From contig JAGTPG010000002.1 of the NCBI GenBank assembly GCA_018195615.1, positions 806,001 to 870,000 on the forward strand: a stretch of 64,000 bases of DNA. Reading direction: 5' to 3'. Source of the stretch: Streptomyces tuirus. Its GTDB lineage: Bacteria; Actinomycetota; Actinomycetes; Streptomycetales; Streptomycetaceae. Every line of letters begins with the position of its first letter. The first letter of the stretch is position 1. The notes beneath the pieces were generated by a model. That model was given only the letters and a program-made list of their open reading frames with translations. It was not told where the DNA came from and did not search any database. Both the position numbers and the translations under genes were made by a program. This document shows positions 8,873 to 17,544 of the stretch, piece after piece.

Positions 8873-9853
8873 TCAGCGGTTGTAGGCGGGCATCGGGCCG
8901 CGCAGGCGGGTGCCGATCTCGTCGCAGGCGGCGGTGACGTCGGCGGGCAGCGGGCCCGCCGCCGCGGTCGCGATGTTGGCGAGCAGGTGCTCCGGCCGGG
9001 ATCCGCCCAGCAGCAGCGCGTCGGTGGAGGGGCGGTCCAGCAGCCAGCGCAGTGCGAGGTCGGTGAGCGGGAGGCCGGCCTGCTCCGCCACGGCGGAGAG
9101 TTCTTCCACGGCGGAGAAGAGCCGCTCGTCCCAGTACCGCTGCCGGTACATGGGGGCGAGCCGGGAATCACCGAAGCGTCCCGAGCCGGGCTCCTGCCCG
9201 AAGTGGTGGCGGCCGGTCAGGAGGCCACCGCCGAGCGGGTTGTAGACCATCGTGCGCAGGCCCGTGACGGCCGCGTACTCGACGTACTCCTCCTCGATGC
9301 GGCGGGCGAGCAGGTTGTGCAGCTGCTGGGCGATCAGCGGACGCGGGGCGCCCACCTCGTCGGCCGTGCGGACGAGTTCGGAGATCTGCCAGGCCGCGTA
9401 GTTGGACACGCCGAGTGCGCCGATCTTGCCCTCGGTGACGAATCCGGCGACCGCGCCGAGGGTTTCCGCGATCGGGGTCGAGCGGTCCGGCTGGTGCAGG
9501 TAGAAGAGGTCGACGTGGTCGGTGCCCAGCCGCTTCAGGCTGCCGTCGAGCGCCAGGCGCAGTCCGGCGGGTGACAGGGGCGCGTGGTCGCCCTGGTCGG
9601 GGTGTGGGATGCCGGCCTTGGTGGCCAGCACGATCCGGTCGCGGCGGCCCGGGAGCAGTTCCCCGAGCAGCCGCTCGCTCTCGCCGCCGGCGTAGCCGTT
9701 GGCCGTGTCGACGCCCGTGATGCCGGCGTCGAGCGCGGCGTCCAGCATGGCCGCCGCTCCCCCGAGGTCGACGGTGTCGCCGAAGGTCATGGTGCCGAGC
9801 ACCAGCCGCGAGAGCGGGACAGGGGCGTTCGGCAGGGTGATGCCGGTCGTCAC
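8873..9853 (-). CDS. Aldo/keto reductase
   Basis: A 326-residue NAD(P)H-dependent reductase of the AKR superfamily. It opens VTTGITLPNAPVPLSRLVLGTMTFG, followed by GVDTANGYAGGESERLLGE with the catalytic Asp and Tyr. The other family blocks are VLATKAG (Lys), VDLFYLHQPD (His) and a C-terminal ALLLGGSRPEHL cofactor motif. It starts at the GTG 9853, which overlaps the stop of the ATPase gene (GTGA). It sits in the transporter operon and probably reduces or oxidises the imported sugar or its lactone; the exact substrate is unknown. An epimerising role is equally possible for this family. Confidence 0.88.
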   Translation of the reverse strand: MTTGITLPNAPVPLSRLVLGTMTFGDTVDLGGAAAMLDAALDAGITGVDTANGYAGGESERLLGELLPGRRDRIVLATKAGIPHPDQGDHAPLSPAGLRLALDGSLKRLGTDHVDLFYLHQPDRSTPIAETLGAVAGFVTEGKIGALGVSNYAAWQISELVRTADEVGAPRPLIAQQLHNLLARRIEEEYVEYAAVTGLRTMVYNPLGGGLLTGRHHFGQEPGSGRFGDSRLAPMYRQRYWDERLFSAVEELSAVAEQAGLPLTDLALRWLLDRPSTDALLLGGSRPEHLLANIATAAAGPLPADVTAACDEIGTRLRGPMPAYNR

Positions 9854-10662
9854 GAGGAGCTTCCTTCCAGTACGCGGCGGGGTTTCACGCCGTGGATGGC
9901 GGTCGGGTCGAGGGCGGCGCGGCGCAGGGCGCGGGTGTAGGGGTCGGCCGGGGCGGCGAGGACCGTCTCGGTCCGTCCGGCCTCGACCACGCGCCCGGCG
10001 CGCATCACCACGACGTCGGTGCTCATCTCGCGCACCACGCCCAGGTTGTGCGCGATGACGAGGTAGGCGATGCCGGTCTCCTCCTGCAACTCCCTGAGCA
10101 AGGCGAGCACTTGGGCCTGCGCGGAGACGTCGAGCGCGGAGGTCGCCTCGTCGCACACCAGCAGGTCGGGGCGGGAGGCGAGCGCACGGGCGATGCCGAT
10201 GCGCTGCCGCTGGCCGCCGGAGAAGTCGGCCGGGCGGCGCTCCAGCGCGGACGGGGGCAGGCCGACCTGGTCGAGCAGTTCGGCGGCGCGGCGGGCGCGT
10301 TCGGCACGGTGGGAGACGCCCGCGAGGCGCAGCGGCTCGGCCACGAGCTGCTGGGCGGTCAGATGGGGGTCGAGGGAGCCGTAGGGGTCCTGGAAGACCA
10401 TCTGCACGCGGCGTCGCAGCGGGCGCAGTTTGCGCTCGGGCAGGGTGGCGATGTCCGTGCCGTCCAGGACGATGCGGCCGGACTTCGGGGTGAGCAGCCG
10501 GACCAGGGCGCGGGCGAGGGTCGACTTGCCACAGCCGGACTCGCCGACGACGGCGAGCGAGCCGCCCTTGTGGAGCTGGAAACCGACCTGGTCGACGGCG
10601 CGGAAGGGGCCGCTCGGCGTCGGGTACTCGACGACCAGGTCCTCGACGGTCAGCAGAGTCAT
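9850..10662 (-). CDS. ABC transporter ATP-binding protein (OppF/DppF type)
   Basis: A 270-residue ATPase of a peptide/nickel-type importer. It shows Walker A GESGCGKST, Q-loop FQDPYGSLDP, signature [10 protein letters not shown], Walker B LLVCDEATSALD and the switch His in VIAHNLG. The segment PADPYTRAL near the C-terminus is typical of OppD/F proteins. It partners the ATPase at 10659, with which it overlaps by 4 bases (ATGA), and the two permeases upstream. It is encoded between the transporter genes proper and the catabolic enzymes, so expression is probably coupled. Confidence 0.92.
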   Translation of the reverse strand: MTLLTVEDLVVEYPTPSGPFRAVDQVGFQLHKGGSLAVVGESGCGKSTLARALVRLLTPKSGRIVLDGTDIATLPERKLRPLRRRVQMVFQDPYGSLDPHLTAQQLVAEPLRLAGVSHRAERARRAAELLDQVGLPPSALERRPADFSGGQRQRIGIARALASRPDLLVCDEATSALDVSAQAQVLALLRELQEETGIAYLVIAHNLGVVREMSTDVVVMRAGRVVEAGRTETVLAAPADPYTRALRRAALDPTAIHGVKPRRVLEGSSS

Positions 10663-11489
10663 GTGGCGGCTCCCGGTACGGCGGTGCCGTCCTCGTCCCA
10701 GGCACCCAGGCGGGGCACCGCGGCGAGGAGGGCGCGGGTGTAGGGCTCGGCAGGCTTGTCGACGATCTGCTCGGCCGGCCCCGACTCGACGAAACGGCCG
10801 TCCTTCATGACGTGGATCCGGTCGGAGACCAGCCGGGCCACACCGAGGTCGTGGGTGATCATCAGCATGCCGATGCCGGTGCGTTCCTGCAGTTCCATCA
10901 GCAGGTCCAGGACGCTCGCCTGCACGGTGGCGTCCAGCGCCGAGGTGGGCTCGTCGGCGACGAGGAGTTCCGGGTCGCCGGCGAGGGCGATGGCGATGAG
11001 GATGCGCTGCAGCATGCCGCCGGAGAACTGGTGCGGGTAGGCCTTCCAGCGGGTCTCGGGGCGAGTGATGCGGACCTGGCCGAGCAGGTCGATGCCCCGC
11101 TCGCGGGCCTCTGCCTTGGAGAGTTCGGGGTGGCGCAGGCGGAGCGCGGCGCCGAGCTGCCGGCCGATGGTGTGGACGGGACTCAGGGCGGTCATCGGGT
11201 CCTGCGGGATCAGGGACACGGTCCGTCCGCGTACCGCGCGGGCCGCGCCTGGGTCGGCGACGACGTCCCGGCCGCCGATGCGGACGCTGCCCGACAGCAC
11301 GGCGAGTCCCTCCGGCAGCAGGCGCAGGACGCCCATCGCGGTGGTGGACTTGCCGGATCCCGACTCGCCGATGAGAGTCACGGTCTCGCCGCGTCCGACG
11401 GTGAAGCTGACGCCGTCCACGGCCCGGACGACACCGTGTGCGGTGACGAGTTCGATCTGGAGGTCGCGGACGTCCAGCAGCGGTGTCAT
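10659..11489 (-). CDS. ABC transporter ATP-binding protein (OppD/DppD type)
   Basis: A 276-residue ATPase that pairs with the 9850-10662 product. The motifs are Walker A GESGSGKST, Q-loop PQDPMTALSP, signature FSGGMLQRI, Walker B LLVADEPTSALD and the switch His in ITHDLG. The length is short for OppD because the C-terminal Cys-rich tail seen in many peptide-transport ATPases is missing. Its ATG overlaps the stop of the upstream permease (ATGA at 11486-11489). Confidence 0.92.
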   Translation of the reverse strand: MTPLLDVRDLQIELVTAHGVVRAVDGVSFTVGRGETVTLIGESGSGKSTTAMGVLRLLPEGLAVLSGSVRIGGRDVVADPGAARAVRGRTVSLIPQDPMTALSPVHTIGRQLGAALRLRHPELSKAEARERGIDLLGQVRITRPETRWKAYPHQFSGGMLQRILIAIALAGDPELLVADEPTSALDATVQASVLDLLMELQERTGIGMLMITHDLGVARLVSDRIHVMKDGRFVESGPAEQIVDKPAEPYTRALLAAVPRLGAWDEDGTAVPGAAT

Positions 11490-12399
11490 GCGCGCGCTCC
11501 CTTCCGGCGGCGCGTGCGGTCCCGCAGCCCGTCGCCCAGCAGATTGACACCGACCACGAGGAGGGCGATGACCAGTCCGGGCAGGGTGACCAGCCACCAC
11601 GAGGTGGTGATGTAGGCCTGGCCGTCGGAGATGATCCGGCCCCAGGTGGCGAACGGCCGCTGCGGTCCGGCGCCGAGGAAGCTCAGCGCGCTCTCCAGCA
11701 GCACGGCCTGGGCGAGCAGGAGCAGCACGACGAGGCTCACCGGCCGGACGACATTGGGCACGACGTGCCGGGTGAGGACCGACCAGCCGCGCAGGCCCAG
11801 CACGCGGGCGGCGGCGACGTACGGCTTCTCGCGTTCGACCAGGACGAGGGAGCGGGTCAGCCGCGCCACCTCGGGCCACTGGGCGACGGCGATCACGCAG
11901 GTGATGACGGTGACCGACGGTCCGAACAGCGCGACGACGAGCAGCAGCATCATCAGCAGGGCAGGGCCAGCTGTGCCTCCAGGAAGCGGGAGACGAGCGC
12001 GTCGACCCAGCCGCCGAAGAAGCCGGCCGCCGACCCGGCGACGATGCCGATCAGGCCGGACACCAGGACCGCGAGGACCCCGACCGACAGGGACACCTGG
12101 CCGCCGTGCAGGATGCGCGACAGCAGGTCGCGGCCGAGCTGGTCGGTGCCGAGCAGATGCCCGGCGCTGAGCGGGGGCAGCCTCCGCTCGGCCAGGTCCT
12201 GGGCGTTGGCGTCCGGCAGAGGCAGCAGGTTCGCCAGGGCGACGGGCAGGACGACCAGGGCCGTGCAGACCGACCCGGCCCAGATCTTGAAGCGGGAGCC
12301 GCGCCGCTGCCGGGTCGCGGTGGCCCGGGCGAGGTCGCGGGCCGTGACGGCGCTGGGCCGCTCGGTGGGGGCGGCCGGGGTGGACGTGACACTGGCCAT
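11486..12399 (-). CDS. ABC transporter permease (OppC/DppC type), one apparent frameshift
   Basis: An inner-membrane permease of about 304 residues. The N-terminal part has a membrane segment after residue 38, then LLGTDQLGRDLLSRILHGG and GSAAGFFGGWVDALVSRFLEAQLALP. The C-terminal part has the EAA loop (EKPYVAAARVLGLRGWSVL), SALSFLGAGPQRPFATWG and LLGDGLRD. The two halves are in different frames. A G lost from the GGG at 11959-11961 (plus strand) explains the break and restores LALPLLMMLL. It forms the translocation pore with the 12402-13331 permease. Confidence 0.85.
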
Positions 12400-12401
12400 G
12401 G

Positions 12402-13331
12402 TCAGGCCGCCTTTCCGAGTCGTACGCGCGGATCGAACAGCGGGTAGGCGAGGTCGACGAGGAGCTGGACGAGGATCGCGAGGGTGGCCGTCACGAGGAC
12501 GGTGGCCTGGATGAGCGGGTAGTCGCGGGTCTCCAGGGCGCGGACGACGAGCGAGCCGACGCCCGGCCAGCCGAAGACGACCTCGACGACCACGACACCG
12601 TTGAGCAGCGCCGCGAACCGGGTGCCGAGGGCGGTGACGAGCGGCACGGCGGAGTTGCGCAGACCGTACTGCCAGGTCAGGGCACGCTCACAGACGCCGC
12701 GGGAGCGGGCGACCGTGGTGTAGGGGGCGGCGAGGGCTGTGGTCATCTCGCGGCGCACCAGCCGTGAGACCAGGGCGAGTTGGAGGACGGCCACGGTCAC
12801 GGTGGGCAGGACCAGGCCGCTCCACGAGGTGAAGCCGGAGGCCGGCAGTACCGGGAGCAGTACGGCGAAGACGGTCAGCAGCATCACGCCGGTCCAGAAG
12901 TCCGGCATCGACTGGCCGGTGATGGTGAGGACGTTGGCGCCCAGCTCCCGCTTGGTGTCGGCGCGCCGGGCCATCCACACGCCGAGCGGTACGGCGACGA
13001 CGGTGGTGACCGCGATGGCGGAGACCGCGAGGGTGATGGTGTACGGCAGCCGGTCCATGACGACCTGGAACGCGGAGGCGTGGAAGGAGTAGCTGGTGCC
13101 GAGGTTCCCGGTGCACAGGTCGCGCAGGAAGACGCCGTACTGGGTGACCAGCGGTTCGTCGAGGCCGAACTGGGCGCGGATGCGGGCGAGGTCGGCGGCC
13201 GTGGCGCTGGGTGCGGCGTAGGCGGCGGCCGGGTCGCCGGGGGCCAGGCGCAGCAGCAGGAAGACCGTGGTGAGGGTGAGGAAGACGGCCAGCAGGCTCT
13301 GGCCGATGCGGCGGGCTAGGTAGGTGGCCAC
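12402..13331 (-). CDS. ABC transporter permease (OppB/DppB type)
   Basis: A 309-residue membrane protein with the OppB hallmark N-terminus (YLARRIGQSLLAVFLTLTTV, then LLRLAPGDP). It has six predicted membrane segments, the EAA loop around TTVARSRGVCERAL and the C-terminal YPLFDPRVRLG. It is the first permease after the binding-protein gene, two bases downstream of a 3-base spacer, and precedes the OppC-type partner by two bases. Together they form the channel of the acid-sugar/oligosaccharide locus transporter. Confidence 0.93.
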   Translation of the reverse strand: MATYLARRIGQSLLAVFLTLTTVFLLLRLAPGDPAAAYAAPSATAADLARIRAQFGLDEPLVTQYGVFLRDLCTGNLGTSYSFHASAFQVVMDRLPYTITLAVSAIAVTTVVAVPLGVWMARRADTKRELGANVLTITGQSMPDFWTGVMLLTVFAVLLPVLPASGFTSWSGLVLPTVTVAVLQLALVSRLVRREMTTALAAPYTTVARSRGVCERALTWQYGLRNSAVPLVTALGTRFAALLNGVVVVEVVFGWPGVGSLVVRALETRDYPLIQATVLVTATLAILVQLLVDLAYPLFDPRVRLGKAA

Positions 13332-13334
13332 GGC

Positions 13335-14936
13335 TCAGCCCTCCAGTCGTACGGCGGACAGGTCGTAGCAGTTGAGCTTGAGCAGGCCCAGGTCGTGCAC
13401 GCGCTCGCGGCGGGCGAGCAGTGTCTTGGGGGCGAACGCCCACAGGCTGGGCCAGGTGTTCCAGATGGTGTGCTGCACGGCGGCGAGCTTGCGGTCGCGG
13501 GCGGCGGCGTCCGTCTCGGTGGCGGCGTCCTCGAGGCGGCGCTGGACGTCGGGGATCACATAGCCCATGTAGGTGTCGCGGGTGCGTTCCCGTTCGGGGG
13601 TGCCGCCGTACATGCCCTGGAGGGACGTGAGCGCCTGGCCGGTGGTGCCGGGGAAGCCGTTGCCGATGACGTCCCAGTCGCCGCCGCGGCCCTGCCGCCA
13701 CTTCAGGATGTCGCCGCCGGGTTCGAACTGGAGCAGGGAGGCCCGTACTCCGATGTCGCGGAACATGTCGGCGACGGCTTCCATGACGGAGGTGTCGGCG
13801 GCGAACTCGCCCGACTCCCAGATGACGCGGATCCGCAGGCCTTCGGCGCCCAGTTGCTTCAGCTGGGCTTTGGCCTTGCGCGGGTCGTAGGTGTAGGTCC
13901 CGGTGCGCACGGCGCCTTCGAGGGCGAGCGGGACGACTCCTTCGGCGGCCTCGGCGGAGTCCGTGAGGACGTCCCGGATCAGTGCCTCGCCGTCGATGGC
14001 GTGGGTGAGGGCGCGGCGGACGCGGGCGTCGGCCAGCGGATGGCCCTCGGGTTTGCGGAAGTTGTAGAAGAGCTGGGAGATGCGGACGCCGGAGGTCTCC
14101 TCGACGGTGACGCCCGGCAGGCCGGTGAGCTGCTCGGCCGAGTCCGGGGTGAGGGTGTCGACGACGTCGAGTTCGCCGCTGCGCAGGGCGATGACCCGGC
14201 TGGACTCCTCGGGCACGAAGCGCACCCGGACCCTGTCGACGTGGGGTGCGCGGCCCCAGTAGCGGGGATCGCGGGCGAGGGTGTACTCGCCGGCGCCGCT
14301 GTTCGCCTCGATCACCTTGTAAGGGCCGGAGCCGACGCCGCTCTGGAGTTCCTCGGGGCGGTTGGCGGCGGCCGGGGTGATGTGGATGTTGGCCATGAGG
14401 CGGTCGAGCACCGGCACCGGGCGCTTGGTGCGCAGCTTGAAGGTGCGCTCGCCGGTCTTCTCCACGGTGGGCAGCTCCGGGAAGAGCCCGAGCAGGAAGG
14501 AGCCGTTGACCTTGCCGTACATCTCCAGGGCGGTCGCGACGTCCTCGACGGTGACGGGGCTGCCGTCGGAGTAGCGCACGCCGTCGCGCAGCCGCACGCT
14601 CCAGGCGGTCGGCTCGGTCATGGCGAACCGGTCGGCGAGGACGAGCTGTACGCGCATGCCGGAGCCGATGCGGGTGAGGGCCTGGCGGACCGCGCGCTGC
14701 ACGGTGACGGCCGCGTCGAACTGGTTGAGCTTGTTGTCGAGGCTCACCAGGGAGCGGTTCAGGCCGAGGGTGAGAGTGCCGGGGCCGGGGGCTCCGGTGG
14801 GTCCGGCGCAGGCGGACAGGGGACCGAGGGCGAGACCCGTGCCGCCGAGCGCGCCGAGGCGGAGCAGGGAGCGGCGGCGGAGGGGCTCTCGCAGGAGGGG
14901 GCGGTCCGGGGGTGCGTGGTGAGGGCTTGGGGTCAT
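13335..14936 (-). CDS. Family 5 extracellular solute-binding lipoprotein
   Basis: A 533-residue SBP_bac_5 protein that captures the substrate outside the membrane and delivers it to the permeases. The N-terminus has RRRSLLRLGALGGTGLALG and a lipobox (LSAC), so it is a Tat-type lipoprotein. Family blocks include VRYSDGSPVTVEDVATAL, GSGPYKVIEANSG, LFYNFRKPEGHPLADARVRRAL and ARDRKLAAVQHTIW. Family 5 proteins bind peptides, nickel or oligosaccharides; the neighbouring glycosidase, aldolase and acid-sugar kinase favour an oligosaccharide here. It is the first gene of the leftward operon and is divergent from the kinase gene at 15157. Confidence 0.9.
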   Translation of the reverse strand: MTPSPHHAPPDRPLLREPLRRRSLLRLGALGGTGLALGPLSACAGPTGAPGPGTLTLGLNRSLVSLDNKLNQFDAAVTVQRAVRQALTRIGSGMRVQLVLADRFAMTEPTAWSVRLRDGVRYSDGSPVTVEDVATALEMYGKVNGSFLLGLFPELPTVEKTGERTFKLRTKRPVPVLDRLMANIHITPAAANRPEELQSGVGSGPYKVIEANSGAGEYTLARDPRYWGRAPHVDRVRVRFVPEESSRVIALRSGELDVVDTLTPDSAEQLTGLPGVTVEETSGVRISQLFYNFRKPEGHPLADARVRRALTHAIDGEALIRDVLTDSAEAAEGVVPLALEGAVRTGTYTYDPRKAKAQLKQLGAEGLRIRVIWESGEFAADTSVMEAVADMFRDIGVRASLLQFEPGGDILKWRQGRGGDWDVIGNGFPGTTGQALTSLQGMYGGTPERERTRDTYMGYVIPDVQRRLEDAATETDAAARDRKLAAVQHTIWNTWPSLWAFAPKTLLARRERVHDLGLLKLNCYDLSAVRLEG

Positions 14937-15060
14937 CGTCGACCTTCTCGCGTTCCGGGAGGCGACCGGCTCGTGGTGTTCGTGCGGCTCTCCCCTCGGC
15001 CCGGTCGAGGGCCCGGCCGGCGGGATACGAACAGGTGTCGCGCCGGAAAAGGTGGCACGG

Positions 15061-15100
15061 TTGCGCGAAGTGCGCAAGGGGTCTCGCGCATTTCGCGCAG
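15061..15100. promoter_or_regulatory. Two inverted copies of an 18-bp operator-like element
   Basis: The plus strand at 15061-15078 reads TTGCGCGAAGTGCGCAAG, with inverted arms TTGCGC/GCGCAA. The minus strand at 15100-15083 reads CTGCGCGAAATGCGCGAG and matches it at 15 of 18 positions. The pair lies between the divergent binding-protein and kinase genes. A third copy on the minus strand at 15715-15732 lies inside the kinase gene with two mismatches to the consensus YTGCGCGAARTGCGCRAG. The likely binder is the DeoR protein at 17545, by context. Confidence 0.6.
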
Positions 15101-15156
15101 TCCGTGTCATCATCAGTTTCCGAGGCAGCCCGACCGGGCCGCCCGAGGAGGTACCC

Positions 15157-16425
15157 GTGTCCCTCTCCACAGCCGGACCCGGTGGCCACGCCCAGGCCGC
15201 CCACCGGCCGGTGCTCGCCCTGGCCGACGACCTGTCCGGCGCCGCCGAGACCGCGGTGGCGCTGCGCTCCCCCGCCCGGATCCTGCTGGGGCCGGTTCCC
15301 GCGTCGGTGGCGTCCGCGCCCGGCGAGGCGGTCGTGGTCGACCTCGACTCGCGGCAACTGCCCGTGGCGGAGGCGGCGCGGGCCGTACGCGATCTCACGC
15401 GGACGGTTCCCGCCGGAACGGTCCTGTTCAAGAAGGTCGACTCGCTGCTGAGGGGCAACCTGTCCGCCGAGACCGCCGCCTATGCGCGCGGCGGCGCGGG
15501 CGTGGTGATCGCGACCACGCTGCCGGCGGCCCGGCGCACGGTCCGGGGCGGCGTCGTCCACCTCGACGGGGTCCCGCTGCACGAGACGGACGCCTGGCGC
15601 GCCGAGACCCGGCCCGCGCCGCCCTCGGTCGCCGCCGCACTCGGCGACCTGCCGACCGCCCCCGTGCCGCTCACGGCCGTGCGCGGCGCGCCCGGCACTC
15701 TGCGCGAAGCGCTGCGTGCGCGTTTCGCGCAAGGTAGGCATCCGGTGTGCGACGCGGAGACCGAGGCCGACCTCGACGCGATCGCCGCGGCGGCCCTCGA
15801 ACTGGGTCCCGGCATACGGCTGTTGGGCACGGGCGGACTCGCGGGCGCGCTGGGGCGGCTCCTGGGCACCTCAGGGGAGAGCGCCCTCACCCCCGGGGAC
15901 GTCGTCCGGCCGCTGCTGATCGTCGTCGGTACGGCCGAGCCGTCCGCCCGGGAACAGGTCGCGCACCTCGTCGCGGACGGAGCCCACCACGTCACCCTCA
16001 CCACCCGCGAGCTCCTGCACTCGCCGCGACGGCTGGCACCCCCGGTCGCCGCCGTCACGGTCGTCCGCATCACCGGGGCGGCCAGCCCCGCCCTGGCGCG
16101 CCGGCTGGTCGCGGCGCTCGCCGACGCCGTCGCCGACGCGGCGCACGACTGCGACCTGGTCCTCACCGGTGGCGAGACCGCCCGCCACGTCCTGGACGCC
16201 CTGCGCATCACCGACCTGCGCCCACTCGGCCAGGTCCACCACGGTGCGGTGGTCTCCCTGACGCCCGACGGCCGCTCGGTCGTCACCCGGCCCGGCAGCT
16301 ACGGCGAGGCCGACTCGCTGCGGCGCATCGTCCGGGCCCTGCGCCCCGCACCCGCACCCGCACCCGCACCCGCACCCGCACCCGCACGCCACGTTCCCAC
16401 TGACCCCACAGGAGTAGCCCCGTGA
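15157..16425 (+). CDS. DUF1537-family four-carbon acid sugar kinase
   Basis: A 422-residue kinase of the family shown in other bacteria to phosphorylate D-threonate, L-threonate or D-erythronate (DtnK/LtnK/DenK; older name OtnK). The N-terminal domain opens VLALADDLSGAAETAVAL, the conserved LADDxTGA-type substrate motif, and continues with FKKVDSLLRGN. The C-terminal nucleotide-binding domain has LVLTGGETARHVLDAL. The GTG at 15157 follows a GAGGAGG site. The C-terminus contains seven Pro-Ala units encoded by a perfect hexanucleotide repeat. It overlaps the dehydrogenase gene by 4 bases (GTGA), a common pairing for this pathway. Confidence 0.88.
   Translation: MSLSTAGPGGHAQAAHRPVLALADDLSGAAETAVALRSPARILLGPVPASVASAPGEAVVVDLDSRQLPVAEAARAVRDLTRTVPAGTVLFKKVDSLLRGNLSAETAAYARGGAGVVIATTLPAARRTVRGGVVHLDGVPLHETDAWRAETRPAPPSVAAALGDLPTAPVPLTAVRGAPGTLREALRARFAQGRHPVCDAETEADLDAIAAAALELGPGIRLLGTGGLAGALGRLLGTSGESALTPGDVVRPLLIVVGTAEPSAREQVAHLVADGAHHVTLTTRELLHSPRRLAPPVAAVTVVRITGAASPALARRLVAALADAVADAAHDCDLVLTGGETARHVLDALRITDLRPLGQVHHGAVVSLTPDGRSVVTRPGSYGEADSLRRIVRALRPAPAPAPAPAPAPARHVPTDPTGVAP
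16345..16386 (+). repeat. (CCCGCA)7 microsatellite inside the kinase gene
   Basis: Seven perfect tandem copies of CCCGCA encode (Pro-Ala)7 near the end of the DUF1537 kinase. The length is a multiple of three, so copy-number changes keep the frame. The tract lies after the conserved nucleotide-binding domain and is probably a flexible tail. Confidence 0.95.
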
Positions 16426-17474
16426 ACGCAGCCCCCTCCGCCGCCACCGCCGACCAGGCCTCCGCGGCCACCCGGCCGCTCCCGGTCATCGCCGTGACCA
16501 TGGGCGACGGCGCGGGCATCGGGCCCGAGGTCATCGTGCCGGCGCTGCTGCACCCCGACACCCTGCGCGACTGCCGTCCCGTGGTCGTGGGCGACGCCGA
16601 GCGCCTGCGGCAGGCCGCCGGCGTCCTCGGTGTCACCTGCGAGATCGTGCCCGTCGATGATCCGGCCCAGGCGGAGTTCACGCCCGGCCGCGTCAACGTG
16701 ATCGACCTCGGGCTGCTCCCCGCCGACCTGCCGTGGGGCGAGCTGTCCGCCGTCGCGGGCGACGCCGCCTACCACTACGTACGCGTGGCCGCCGAACTCG
16801 CGCTGCGCGGTGAGGTGGACGGCATCTGCACCGCCCCGCTCAACAAGGAGGCGCTGCACGCCGCCGGCCACCTCTACCCCGGCCACACCGAACTCCTCGC
16901 CCATCTCACGGGCGTCGAGGAGGTGTCGATGATGCTGTCCACGCCCAAGGTGAAGGTCATCCACGTCACCACCCACATCGGGCTGATCGACGCCGTCAAC
17001 CGCATCGAGCCCGGTCTGGTGGAGCGCACGGTGCGTCGCGGGCACGAGGCGATGGTGCGCGCCGGGACCGCCGACCCTGTGATCGGCGTGTGCGGCATCA
17101 ACCCGCACGCGGGCGAGAACGGCCTGTTCGGCTACGGCGAGGAGGAGACGAAGATCGTCCCGGCGCTGGAGGCGGTGCGCGCCGACGGCATCGACGCGCG
17201 CGGCCCGCTGCCCGCGGACACGGCGTTCTACCTGGCCTCGCGCGGCGACTACGACCTGATCGTCGCGATGTACCACGACCAGGGGCACGGCCCCGTCAAG
17301 GTCCTGGGCATCGAGGCCGGGGTCAACCTCACCGTCGGCCTGCCCGTCATCCGCACGTCCGTCGACCACGGAACGGCCTTCGACATCGCCGGTACCGGCC
17401 GGGCGGAGGCCGGTAGCATGGTCGAGGCCCTGCGCCAGGCCGCCGAGATGTCGACCGCTCCGGCCGCCCGCTGA
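16422..17474 (+). CDS. pdxA2: PdxA2-type 4-phosphate dehydrogenase (4-hydroxythreonine-4-phosphate dehydrogenase family)
   Basis: A 350-residue NAD-dependent dehydrogenase/decarboxylase. It shows VTMGDGAGIGPEV near the N-terminus, the first metal His in YPGHTELLAHL, GINPHAGENGLFG with the second, and MYHDQGHGPVK with the third. Paired with a DUF1537 kinase, PdxA2 enzymes are known to oxidise and decarboxylate threonate or erythronate 4-phosphate to dihydroxyacetone phosphate and CO2. The translational overlap with the kinase gene supports that role over vitamin B6 synthesis. The annotated start is the overlapping GTG at 16422; the first 21 residues are Ala/Thr-rich and not conserved. Confidence 0.9.
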   Translation: MNAAPSAATADQASAATRPLPVIAVTMGDGAGIGPEVIVPALLHPDTLRDCRPVVVGDAERLRQAAGVLGVTCEIVPVDDPAQAEFTPGRVNVIDLGLLPADLPWGELSAVAGDAAYHYVRVAAELALRGEVDGICTAPLNKEALHAAGHLYPGHTELLAHLTGVEEVSMMLSTPKVKVIHVTTHIGLIDAVNRIEPGLVERTVRRGHEAMVRAGTADPVIGVCGINPHAGENGLFGYGEEETKIVPALEAVRADGIDARGPLPADTAFYLASRGDYDLIVAMYHDQGHGPVKVLGIEAGVNLTVGLPVIRTSVDHGTAFDIAGTGRAEAGSMVEALRQAAEMSTAPAAR

Positions 17475-17501
17475 CCGCGGTTCGCGGGAGGTACGTGTGC
17501 G

Positions 17502-17527
17502 GCCCAGGATCTTTGCCCAGGACCTTT
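17502..17527 (+). repeat. Tandem 13-bp repeat before the DeoR gene
   Basis: GCCCAGGATCTTT (17502-17514) is followed directly by GCCCAGGACCTTT (17515-17527), with one mismatch. It ends 17 bp before the DeoR start. It could be a duplicated regulatory word or slippage; it does not match the 18-bp element upstream. Confidence 0.6.
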
Positions 17528-17544
17528 AAGGACACCAAGAACCG

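Noticed and set aside
13395..15737. Long plus-strand open frame opposite the binding-protein gene
   Set aside because: It is the complement of a well-supported gene, rich in Gly/Ala/Val/Arg without any domain.
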